64,000 bases of DNA from Haliclona indistincta (lineage: Eukaryota > Porifera > Demospongiae > Haplosclerida > Chalinidae): the NCBI GenBank assembly GCA_964017065.1, contig OZ024792.1, positions 1,703,254 through 1,767,253 on the forward strand. The letters run 5' to 3'. A program made the position numbers and the translations under genes. This document shows, piece after piece, positions 49,301 through 60,690 of the stretch. How positions within the stretch are numbered: position 1 is the stretch's first letter; each line of letters opens with the position of its first letter. Below the pieces are notes generated by a model. That model was given only the letters and a program-made list of their open reading frames with translations, had not been told where the DNA came from and made no database searches.

Positions 49301-50724
49301 TGTGTGGAGACACTGAGATAGCCAGCAGCTGCCTGGAAGAACAGATTGAACAGCTGCAGCAGACAAACAGTGGAGCAGACGAAACTGGGTTTAGTGCTCA
49401 ATTTTATGTGAGTGACAATAATTTTAGCATTAGCTAAACTTTCCACATTATGCATTTTAAGCTATTGACTCAAGTGAGTTGTGTAGCAACAGAAGACATG
49501 TTTACTACTGCACTGAGCAACCCTGACAAGAACAGAAACAGCCAACATATTCCCCGTAAGTATATAATGCAATTAACAAAACACTACTTTCAGTGCTTCT
49601 TTCTTGTATTTTCAATGTTGTTAGTTGAGCGTTGGAGGGTTTATTTAAAATCAGAATATCCTGGATATATCAACGCCAGCTACGTAAAGGTTAACATTTA
49701 AAACTAACAATTGCAAGCTCTGTCCATTTTGTATCAACAGGGTTATTGTGATAAGAGAGCTTTCATTATAGCACAGAGTCCTATGGAGAACACAACCAGA
49801 GATTTCTGGAAGATGGTGATGGACTATGAAGTACCAGCAGTGGTTATGCTGTGTGACCTGGTTGAGAATGATCAGGTACAGGGTTATATACGTACATCTA
49901 GGGTTATTATTTGGGAAAAAGACGCTATACTAAAGAGAGTTAGCTATTAGTGAGGCACCCATAGTTGATTTTACTGAACCAACGACAAAATTAACTATGG
50001 GGAAACTTGAGTGTTTGTACGAGATCTTTGCTGAGTTGTTTTTCATATTTGCTTGTAGGAAACCTGTCACAAGTACTGGCCGACATCAGAAAAGAGCAAG
50101 TATGGAGAGTTCTTTGTAGAGGAGAAGAGTCAAGTGGAAGAGGAATGGTTTATTAAAAGAGAGATACTTATTACAAAAGAGGTATAGTACCAATTCAGTT
50201 TTTCTTAACAGCAAATACTTTTTTAACCAGACATCCATGGACGAATGGACAACAACTCATTTTCAAGTAAAGGACTGGTCTTGTGAGGATAAGTTAGCCT
50301 CTCCCTTCTGTGTTGTTGAGCTGATCGAGGAAGTGCAAAGAATGCAGAGAAAAAGAGCAAAAAGACCTGTTGTTATTCACTGCAGGTAAGCTGATTATAG
50401 ATTGAAGCTTTCTCTTTACATTCTTGCGTTCTTGTTGCATCGTGACTTTCTCTTCAGTGATACAGTGGGTCGTTCAGGTATGTACTGTGCTATCAGTAAT
50501 GCTCTGGAGCAGTGCAAGGCAGAGGGAGTGGTGGATGTGTTCCAGACTGTCAAGGCAATCAGAATGCAGAAACCAGGAGCAGTTTCAACTGTGGTAAGAA
50601 TGGATTCAACTACCGATTAAAAATTGCTTGAAATTATTCTATTCTCCAGGAGCAGTACGAGACAGTATTTGATGTCATAAAAGCATATGTTTCAGCAAAT
50701 GATACTTACTCTAATTTTCAATAA
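43301..50724 (+). CDS. Receptor tyrosine phosphatase: Ig/FN3 ectodomain, TM, YxN-rich segment, two PTP domains (copy 2)
   Basis: Type I membrane protein. Signal peptide MRVLVVWLTTVAWCVHG; N-terminal Cys-containing Ig-like module (43425-43710); second module (43760-44142); FN3 (44194-44465); Ig (44520-44815); then about five FN3 domains to 46965; Thr-rich stalk; TM helix about 47080-47180. The cytoplasmic part has an acidic, Glu/Gln-rich region (47405-48204) with Tyr motifs IYVNEW, three IYANE, IYRNQ, IYVNQ and LVYAEV. PTP domain D1 (48261-49330) has WPDHGVP and [10 protein letters not shown], an intact active site. D2 (49490-50724) has [10 protein letters not shown] and WSCED in place of WPD, so it is probably inactive. 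Ligand unknown. Stop TAA 50722-50724. Confidence 0.85.
46041..46129 (+). repeat. Copy of the receptor upstream region inside an intron of copy 2
   Basis: CTACTATTTGGAGTGAGAAG through AATGACAAACTGACAG closely matches the sequence upstream of receptor copies 1 (34025-34121) and 2 (43130-43225). It lies in the roughly 480-bp intron 45823-46303, between two FN3 exons. Confidence 0.75.
46147..46290. mobile_element. Single diverged arm of the 40048-40463 fold-back family
   Basis: CAGTCAATCGTGTTACCATT, GGACCAGTGGTAGATTT and CCTTTGATTTCGTTAGAAAT appear in the same order as in the right arm of the element at 40311-40463. The other arm is absent. The insertion is intronic. Confidence 0.75.
47756..47845 (+). 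repeat. 45-bp coding minisatellite encoding YxN docking repeats
   Basis: Two full 45-bp units (47756-47800 and 47801-47845) differ at few bases and each encodes 15 residues ending in EQEGIYAN. Partial units flank them (EVIYANEQ before; EEIYRNQEQEQIYTSQ after). The repeat keeps the frame, so unit number can change without breaking the receptor. Confidence 0.9.
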
Positions 50725-51071
50725 TTTTTAAAATAATCCTTTAATATCTCAAGTGCATCAGCAAAATAATTATTATGTGTTCAAGAAATGTATGCAGAAT
50801 ACTGTATTCCATGTGAAAGTCGTTCAGGGAAGCAAAAATGCAGTGTGCTCTTACAGGAGCACATACGATAGGAATGTGCTCTTGGTATTAGTAAAGTTTA
50901 GAATGTTTGACACAGTTGACAGTAAACTACTGGATGTAAACAAGAGGTAGCTGTTACATTGTACAGCATGTTTTGTATCAGTTTGTAACTAATCATACAT
51001 TGACGGCATTGTTTATTAAAAACAAGACTCAGAACAACAGTAGACTTTCCAGATCATCACACATCAGTAAA
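50725..51071. other. Intergenic region between receptor copies 2 and 3
   Basis: About 350 bp. Much of it recurs after copy 3 (56495-56858), so 3' flank plus next promoter were duplicated as a unit. No motif recognised. Confidence 0.5.
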
Positions 51072-54000
51072 ATGTGCAAAAAGCTGGTCGTGCTTTTAGT
51101 GCCTTTGCTAAGCTTGTTAGCAGCTGGAAAATGCCCTCCAGACTCTGCAGGTACAAATACATGTTGAATAACTTTACCACATAATATTATGCTGATATTT
51201 TCCAGGTATCTACCTGATGCATGGTGGCTACTGTCTCCCAGAGTACACAGTGATCAGTGACTTTGCTCTGACTGCTGACAACCCACTCCACTGTGTACTG
51301 GCTGGTAGTACAGGAGGAGAAGGAGGACAGTGGACTGGTCCTGACAACACACCAGTGCAGTGCAGTGGAGGGTCTGGTCCATTCACCTGCTCACAGTCAT
51401 CAGACCCCACTAACATCACACTGTACAAGAATAATACAGGAGCTTCATTCACAGGGAAACAGCTGTACACATGTGCCATCAGTGGACAGAGCATCAGTGT
51501 ACAGATTGAGAGTAAGTAAATACAAAACAGATACACTGATAGGCTTGCCTTACTTGCAGATAACACAGTCCTATTAGCCATCTACATTGATCCACCAGTT
51601 GATGTGAAGAGTGTTCCTCAGAACTACACAATACATTGCATCACTACTGGACAGAGTAGCAGTAATATCACTGTTGGAATGTTTCTAGAGAGACATGGAC
51701 AATCTCATTATAACACTAATATTCCACCAGTAATGGGGTACAGCCAGATCCCTCCTACTGTCAATACACTGAACAGTACTACTCTCACATATGACTACTC
51801 TGAGGAGGTAGTCTGGAGAGCAGACAGAACAGAGTTTGATGAAACAGAATTTGATGCACAAGGATTCACTAAGTACAATGCTGATCATGACTGGGCTTGT
51901 GGTGTCAGCTATCCTATCAATGGATATGATGACTTACAAACATACATCAGAGGTGAGAACTACTATCATGCATTGCATAAAATACTAAGATGCTTTTTCC
52001 GCTTTGTTCAGCTCCCAACTTCACTCCCACTAACCTGACTCTACTCTACATGAATGCCACTAGTGCCACCATCAGCTGGACAGCAGTGAATGCTACAGAA
52101 GCTGATGGATATGTTGTGTACAGTACTCCACAATCCACTAACACTACAGCAGTTGATGTTGGTAATGTCACACAGCACACACTGGAAGGACTGGTTCCAG
52201 GGAACACATACAATATCACAGTGAGAGCATATCAGGATCTACTAGGACCAGAGAGTGACAATATTACACTGACAATATCATCAGGTATATTTGTTACATT
52301 TGAAATGATTACTGTAATTATTTGTATTCTATAGTAATAATCCAGCCTCTCAGTTGGTCACTGTTATCAAATCGTACTAATCCAGTAGCTCAGTATCGTG
52401 TGTACTGTTCTGCTGCATATGTTATTCCTGAGCACATTGTATGGAGAAAGAATGGCACTGTTGTGATGAACAGCACATCCACTACAATATCTCACCAGTT
52501 AGTGGATGCAGCTACTGACAACTATACCAATACTCTGACAGTGACTGGAGACCATCACACACAAACCATCTCATGTGAGACAGAGTATGATCCAATATTC
52601 TACCAAAATCAGAATAGCATAACAATTAATGGTATGTAGTAAAGTTTCTATCAGAAACAGTTCAGACTTTCTCTACTAGCTCCTAGTGGTCCTCCTGATG
52701 ATGTGGCAGTGTCTATCAACTCCTCATCCAGTATTACAGTGAGCTGGTCACCTCCAGTGGGAGGAGCTGATGGATATGTCATCCTATGCAATAAAGCTTC
52801 ATGGCTAGTGGAAGGAGGGGACCAGACTAGCTCACTGCTGACTGGACTGAGTGAGGGACAGCTCTACACTATCAGAGTGTTAGCATACAAGGACCTACCA
52901 TCACTACTGTCTGATCCTGAGCTAGTGAAAATTGATGGTAAGGAATTTTTTCAACTGTGTTTAAAAGGTTCACCGACATTAGTGACTACTATGCTGCCAA
53001 CTACACCGACAATTGGTGGTATTAGTGTGTTGATACCGGCTACAGGAGCTGGGGGAGGCAGCCTGGTTGTTGTCATAGTGATAGTGGTACTGGTCTGCAT
53101 TGTTGTTTCAGTATTCTCAAGAAGGTACATGCATAAATGTTCAGTTTGTTAAGTGCACGATCCTTTTTAGGTCAAAGAAGAAATTTCCTACTCAAGACGA
53201 AACAGAAATGTTTTCTTATAATCAGCCAACCGAGTATGATCGCATTATCTTCAAACCTGAGCCAGTGGTCCTACAAGACATGAACAACAGTGAGTTACTG
53301 TTTCTTATTGATCTCACTAGTGTACGTGTGTTGTGCTTTCTCTTTTGTAGAGGAGGAAGAAGATATTATTGACTTGGGACCTGATGTACTGGAGTCCAGT
53401 AATACACCAGTGTATGCTGATGTTGATGACCAGTCACTGGTGAAAGAAGAGGTCAAGGAGGGCTTGACAGAGGAATATAGAGGACAGGATAGAGAAGAGA
53501 GAACTGAAGTGAATGGTGATCAGGAGAATGAAGAAGAGATTTATGTTAATGAATGGCTGACAGAAACCCAGATACCCACCACAAATCCAATGCTTTTGGC
53601 TGAGCTGAACGTACATGTGTACAATGGTCACTTGAACAGAAATGCTATCTTTAGTGAGCAGTTCAAGGTACCTACAGTATTGCTGGATATAACACATTGC
53701 TATAATGTTTCACAATAGAGAATTTACACTGGCGCAGATAGGACATGTGCAGTCAGTGCCAGGTGGAAAGAGTTAAATCGGTTCAGGAATATTGCACCAT
53801 GTGGGATTTGTAGTGTGTAGCAGTATATTGCATGTATTGTATTATGCATAGATGATGATAACCTGGTTATACTGAACCCAATTGAGGACTGCAGTGCTGT
53901 TCCAAGAGAATATATCAATGCTAGTGTTATTAATGTGAGTTTTAGTCTTTCACTCGTTTTTTGAAGTTATTTTAATAATAATTTCTCCGGTTTTAGGGAT

Positions 54001-56494
54001 ATTATTATGAGAAAAAGTATATTGCTGCTCAAGGTTTAAATCACACACTGTCAATAGTTAATTAATTACTGATTGTCTACATGTATTGTTCTTTAGGTCC
54101 TTTGAAGAAAACGTTGCCCGATTTCTGGTGGCTGATCTGGCAGGAGCGTCCTCTGTGCATTGTCATGGTTACCAACCTGGTTGAAGGAGGGAAGAAAAAG
54201 TGTGAACAGTATTGGCCTTCATCACTTCTGGAACTAGATTCATATGGACCCTTTAGTGTTACACTACTTGATGAACAAGTACTGCCTGACTTAGTAACAA
54301 GAAGGCTGCATGTTTGTGTAAGCAAGACAGGATTAACTTTGTTGCGACCTTTCTAACATCTATCTTTTAGATAACTGAGCTGCCTCATTCTGGAATCGAT
54401 ATAACTCAGTATCACTTCACCTCCTGGCCCGATCATGGAGTCCCTGAGTATGGTATTCCTCTGTTGAAGTTGCATAAGAAAGCCACTGCTGGCTGGACGA
54501 GAGGAGGTCCACCCATCTTGATCCACTGCAGTGCTGGTGTGGGTCGTACTGGCACCTTCATCACCATCGACCTAGCCTTGGAGCAAGCTGAGAGGGAGGG
54601 ATTGGTGGACATCGCTGGGATTGTCAACAGACTCAGAGAGCAGAGGATGATGTTGGTTCAGACAGAGGTGGAGAAATAAAAATGATTATTGTGACATCTC
54701 AAGTATTTTTGAGCAGGCTCAGTATGTTTTCATTCACGATGTGCTACTGGAAGCATTAGTGTGTGGAGACACTGAGATAGCCAGCAATGTCCTGGAAGAA
54801 CAGATTGAACAACTGCAGCAGATAAACAGTGAAACAGACGAAACTGGGTTTAGCGCTCAATTTAAAGTGAATGACAATAATTTTAGCATTAGCTACTCTT
54901 TTCCAAATTATGCAATTTTAGTTATTGACTCGAGTGAGTTGTGTAGCAACAGAAGACATGTTTACTGTAACTACTGCACTGAGCAACCCTGACAAGAACA
55001 GAAACAGCCAACATATTCCCCGTAAGTATAATGCAATTAACAAAACACTACTTTCAGTGCTCCCTTCTTGTGTTTTCAATGTTGTTAGTTGAGCGTTGGA
55101 GGGTTTATTTAAAATCAGAATATCCTGGATATATCAATGCCAGCTATGTAAAGGTTAACATTTAAAACTAACAATTGCAAGCTCTGTCCATTTTGTATCA
55201 ACAGGGTTATTGTGATAAGAGAGCTTTCATCATAGCTCAGAGTCCTATGGAGAACACTGTTAGAGATTTCTGGAAGATGGTGGTGGACTATGAAGTACCA
55301 GCAGTGGTCATGCTGTGTGACCTGGTTGAGAATGATCAGGTACAGGGTTATACGTACATCTAGGGTTACTATTTGGGGAAAAGACGCTATATTTTAAAGA
55401 GAGTTATGAGTCCACTATAGGGATCTACCCAAAAAAAAAGCTATTAGTGTCGCATTCAGAGTTGATTTTACTAGTGCTGCAACGAGTGCTGTTTACACAT
55501 AACCGAATACTCTATTCACTAAACGAGCGAGTAACCGAATAATCAATAAATTAAAAATTTTGATGGTTCTTGTTCAAAAATCTACTTCACACACGTGTAT
55601 GACACATGTGGCTGACCGGTTGTAGCACTTTTTTTAGTGCACGCATGTGAATTGGTACTCACGAGTAGGTTTCCACTAACCGATTGGCATGGTTTTAAAC
55701 AAGTACCCGAGTATTCCGAGTACTCGTTGCAGCACTAGATTTTACTGATAGAACGACAAAATTAACTCTGGGGAATCTTGAGTGTTGGTAAGAGATCTTC
55801 GCTGAGTTGTTTTACATATTTGCTTGTAGGAAACCTGTCACAAGTACTGGCCGACATCAGAAAAGAGCAAGTATGGAGAGTTCTTTGTAGAGGAGAAGAG
55901 TCAAGTGGAAGAGGAATGGTTTATTAAAAGAGAGATACTCATTACAAAAGAGGTATAGTACCAATTCATTTTTTCTTAACAGCAAATACTTTTTTAACCA
56001 GACGTCCATGGAAGAATGGACAACAACTCATTTTCAAGTAAAGGACTGGTCTTGTGAGGAAAAGTTAGCCTCTCCCTTCTGTGTTGTTGAGCTGATAGAG
56101 GAGGTGCAAAGGATGCAGAGAAAAAGAGCAAAAAGACCTATTGTTATTCACTGCAGGTAAGCTGATTATAGATTGAAGCTTTCTCTTTACAATCCTGCAT
56201 TCTTGTTGCATCTTGACTTTCTCTTCAGTGATACAGTGGGTCGTTCAGGTATGTACTGTGCTATCAGTAATGCTCTGGAGCAGTGCAAGGCAGAGGGAGT
56301 GGTGGATGTGTTCCAGACTGTCAAGGCTATCAGAATGCAGAAACCAGGAGCAGTTTCAACTGTGGTAAGAATGGATATAACTACCGATTAAAACTGCTTG
56401 AAATTATTCTATTCTCCAGGAGCAGTACGAGACAGTATTTGATGTCATAAAAGCATATGTTTCAGCAAATGATACTTACTCTAATTTTCAATAA
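51072..56494 (+). CDS. Receptor tyrosine phosphatase, shorter ectodomain and only one YxN motif (copy 3)
   Basis: Signal peptide [19 protein letters not shown], then the shared N-terminal Ig-like module (51206-51510), second module (51560-51950), FN3 (52012-52285), Ig (52335-52632) and a single FN3 (52680-52937). The next intron is fused in frame to the Thr/Pro stalk ([10 protein letters not shown]), so the remaining FN3 domains of copy 2 are missing. TM about 53020-53120. The acidic tail is short (EIYVNEW only) and leads straight to PTP D1 (53718-54790; [17 protein letters not shown]) and D2 (54940-56494; [10 protein letters not shown]). It is closely similar to copy 2 in both PTP domains. 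A hAT-like element sits in a D2 intron. Expected at the plasma membrane, dephosphorylating Tyr substrates through D1. Confidence 0.85.
55472..55737. mobile_element. Non-autonomous hAT-like element with 8-bp target duplication
   Basis: Ends are TAGTGCTGCAACGAGT and its inverse ACTCGTTGCAGCACTA, flanked on both sides by GATTTTAC (55464-55471 and 55738-55745), an 8-bp target-site duplication as made by hAT transposases. Receptor copy 2 has the empty site at the matching intron position (GTTGATTTTACTGAACC, near 49965). The element is 266 bp without a coding frame. Confidence 0.9.
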
Positions 56495-56858
56495 TTTTTA
56501 AAATAATCCTTTAATATCTCAAGTGCATCAGCAAAATAATTATTATGTGTTCAAGAAATGTATGCAGAATACTGTATTCCATGTGAAAGTCGTTCAGGGA
56601 AGCAAAAATCAGTGTTCTCTTGTCTAATACACAGGAGCACATATTATAGGAATGTGCTCTTGGTATTAGTAAAGTTTAGAAGTTTGACACAGTTGACAAT
56701 AAACTACTGGATGTAAACAACAGGTAGCTGTTACATTGTACAGCATGTTTTGTATCAGCTTGTAATTTATCATGCATTGACTGCATTGTAAAGAGTTGTT
56801 TATTAAAAACAAGACTCAGAACAACAGTAGAGTTTCCAGATCATCACACATCAGTGAA

Positions 56859-59800
56859 ATGTGTATAAAGCTGGTCGTGCTTTTGGTGCCTTTGCTAAGC
56901 TTGTTAGCAGCTGGAAAATGCCCTCCAGAATCAGGTACAAATCCATGACGAATAACTTATCACATGTGCTGATATCCTACAGGTATCTACCTGATGCATG
57001 GTGGCTACTGTCTCCCAGAGTACACAGTGATCAGTGACTTTGCTCTGACTGCTGACAACCCACTCCACTGTGTACTGGCTGGTAGTACTGGAACAGGATC
57101 AATAGGAAAGTGGACTAGCAATGGCACACCAGTGCAGTGCAGTGGAGGGTCTGGTCCATTCACCTGCTCACAGTCATCAGACCCCACTAACATCACACTG
57201 TACAATACAGGAGCTTCATTCACAGGGAAACAGCTGTACACATGTACCATCAGTGGACAGAGCATCAGTGTACAGATTGAGAGTGAGTACATACAAAAGA
57301 GATACATGTACGCTAATAAGCTTGCCTTACTTGCAGGTAACACAGTCCTATTAGCCATCTACATTGATCGACCAACTGATATGAAGAGTGTTCCTCAAAA
57401 CTACACAATACACTGCATCACTACTGGACAGAGTAGCAGTGATATCACTGTTGGAATGTTTCTAGAGAGACACGGACAATCTCATTATAACAATAATATT
57501 CCACCAGTAATAGGGTACAGCCAGATCCCTCCTACTGTCAATACACTGAACAGTACTACTCTCACATATGACTACTCTGAGGAGGTAGTCTGGAGAGCAG
57601 ACAGAACAGAGTTTGATGAAACAGAATTTGATGGACAAGGATTCACTAAGTACAATGCTGATCATGACTGGGCTTGTGGTGTCAGCTATCCTATCAATGG
57701 ATATGATGACTTACAAACATACATCAGAGGTGAGACTGTACAATAATTTTGCAAAATTTTTAAAGCTATGTTCAGCTCCCAACTTCACTCCCTCTAACTT
57801 GACTCTACTCCACATGAATGCCACTAGTGCCACCATCAGCTGGACAGCAGTGAATGCTACAGAAGCTGATGGATATGTTGTGTACAGTACTCCACAATCC
57901 ACTAACACTACAGCAGTTGATGTTGGTAATGTCACACAGTACACACTGGAAGGACTGGTTCCAGGGAACACATACAATATCACAGTGAGAGCATATCAGG
58001 ATCTACTAGGACCAGAGAGTAGCAGTATTCAACCAAAAATACCTTCAGGTATTAATTTCACACCCATTGTAATAAATGCTTTAATTTAAAACTTTAGTGC
58101 TGTTCAAACCTCTGAATTGGTCACTGTTATCAAATCGTACTAATCCAGTAGCTCAGTATCGTGTGTACTGTTCTGCTGCATATGTTATTCCTGAACACAT
58201 TGTATGGAGAAAGAATGACACTGTTGTGATGAACAGCACATCCACTACAATATCTCAGCAGTTAGTGGATGCAGCTACTGACAACTATACCAATACTCTG
58301 ACAGTGACTGGAGACCATCACACACAAACCATCTCATGTGGAGCAGAAGTAGAATCATTATCTTATCAAAGTGAAATATCTATCAATGGTTAGTGGATTA
58401 TATGCTCCAAAATACTCTCACAATGATAATATGCAGCTCCTAGTGGTCCTCCTGATGATGTAGCAGTGTCTATCAACTCATCATCCAGTATTACAGTGAG
58501 CTGGCCACCTCCAGTGGGAGGAGCTGATGGATATGTCATCCTCTACTATGCTGATGATGAAGACGATGACAACATGACACAGCTAGTGGAAGGAGGAGAC
58601 CAGACTAGCTCACTGCTGACTGGACTGAGTGAGGGACAGCTCTACACTATCAGAGTGTTAGCATACAAGGACCTACCATCACTACTGTCTGATCCTGTGC
58701 TAGTGAGGTTTGATGGTAAGGAATTGTTTAAACCGTGTTCATCCTATACCTTTGTACTTTAGAACCAGATCCAGTATCTAGCCTTGGCACTAAAACTGTC
58801 TCTTCAATTTCCTTCGTTTCATGGATCCCACCAATTGAAACAGTTGTATCACAGTATAATGTTGTCTATTTCAACATATTAGCATGTCCATCAGAGCAAC
58901 ACAGCTCACAGAGTAGTAGTGTGATAGTCAATTCATCATCAACATCTACCCTGGTCTCACTGCAGCCAGGCCAGCTCTATAACATATCAGTGATAGCTAT
59001 CAATGCTATTGGTCAGTCATCAGCTGTTAGCATCTCATATTGGACTCCATCAAGCCAAGGTGAGTCATCAAACATTGTTAGTACACTGTGTACAATGAGA
59101 CATTCAGTTCCCAGTGCTCCTCCTGAGATGGTAAATGTTAGTTCAGTACATGGATCATCATCCATTACTATTGTGAGATGGGGAGAAGTACCTTGCCAGC
59201 ATCGTAATGGAGAGATTATCAGATATGCTGTGAAGTACATTAGAGGACAGAATCAAACTCAAGGAGTGACTGTAATGGTGGATGGTCATGCAACCACTCT
59301 ATATCTGGAGCCACTGACTGAGTACAGTATAATGGTTGCAGCTGTGAACAGCAAGGGAACTGGACAATTCAGTGAACCAGTTGCTATAGTAACAGAAGGT
59401 ACATAGCTAGCTAACGGTTTTGCTGGCCAATGAATAATGTTTTTTTTTGTTGAGATTATTATTTTGGTTCCAATCACCATTTATACTAATGGACTATGGT
59501 GTATACATTGTTTTCCTTGTTCTTATGCTTTAGGTCTTATTTTTGGAGTAATATCAAGTGGAATTGCTGTCCTGACTCTTATTGTGCTGATCATAACAGT
59601 TACTTTTGTTGTTTCTGCAATCCTCATCAGTAAAAAGTGAGATATGACATCAGTCGGTATCATGTCGGTATATTATTTTATCATGATAATTATTAAAATT
59701 TTAAACTGTTACTGATATGTAGAAAAAGACATCTATCAAAGAATAAAGCTGAAAATAAAAAACTGATTGACTCAGTAAAAGTCGCTTATGAGTGAGTTGA

Positions 59801-59931
59801 CTGCAAAATTATATAAACACAATTTCTTTCTCTCTTGTTCATGCTGCAGTGTGCCGATGAAGGAGATGAGTGGTTATGTCTACATGGATGCAGCATGCAA
59901 GTTACAACATGGAGGATCAAAGGGCAAATAA
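56859..59931 (+). CDS. Ig/FN3 transmembrane receptor with short Tyr-motif tail (copy 4)
   Basis: Signal peptide [20 protein letters not shown]-terminal Ig-like module (56983-57285); second module (57337-57730); FN3 (57776-58046); Ig (58097-58390); three FN3 domains (58437-58714, 58763-59059, 59108-59399). A TM helix (about 59535-59625, IAVLTLIVLIITVTFVVSAI) precedes a basic membrane-proximal KKKRH and a tail of about 50 residues. Splicing gives AYDVPMKEM and GYVYMDAA: YDVP fits a Crk/Nck-type and YVYM a PI3K-type SH2 ligand. There is no phosphatase domain. Stop TAA 59929-59931. One 48-bp intron (about 59061-59108) is a multiple of three without stops, so retained transcripts would remain in frame. 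Confidence 0.82.
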
Positions 59932-60690
59932 TAATGTATCATAAACGCTTATGTCATGTTGCTCTATAGTATAGAGCTATTCTGTAAACGGACTTTTTAA
60001 TATACTTTATTGAGTACTGTTCATAATGTTAACTATAATGGATTCATGCTATGAGTAGTCAAGTGCATGCATTTAACATGTTGTGGTGAATCCAATCTAT
60101 AGCTAATGTATACGTAATGGCTTGTAAGACAGTTACATAAGTACACCAAGTGTACAGTCCACTGGACCTATAGTAATTTAACCACTACGCATCAATTATA
60201 CAATCTGTATAGTGTGAACTTCAGCAATATACTGAAAACAGGGAAATAAATTAAAACAGGGAAATAGATTTTGGTCCTAACAACATCGCTTGTGAAATCA
60301 GATCCAACAACACATAATGCGTAATACGTCACAAAGCCACAAATCCAAATTTGAAATAAACATGCTTGTATCACTAGAATCACCTAAGAGCGTTTTATCA
60401 ACAACATGATGTGTTGATCAACACACGTTTCCCCTCGGAAGAGCACAAACAGTTAGCCCGAACAAACAAGGAAACCAAGAAAATAAACTGTTATAGTATT
60501 GCATTGTACTACAGAATATAACATGCATACAATCTAACAAACATCATTAATTTTCTTACTGTCTGCAGTACGTTAAGTCCTTCAACCAGCTAGGAAGTTT
60601 CTGATAAAGTAAGTCACTGAGCATTTTACACAGAGAAAATTATAATAGCACCATTTTTTATATTTCTTCTTTTTTTGTACAAGTTAAGTA
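59932..60690. other. Intergenic region between receptor copies 4 and 5
   Basis: No gene supported; the reading frames are short. The first ~250 bp repeat exactly after copy 5 to the window end. The remaining part is AT-rich and would contain the copy 5 promoter. Confidence 0.5.
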
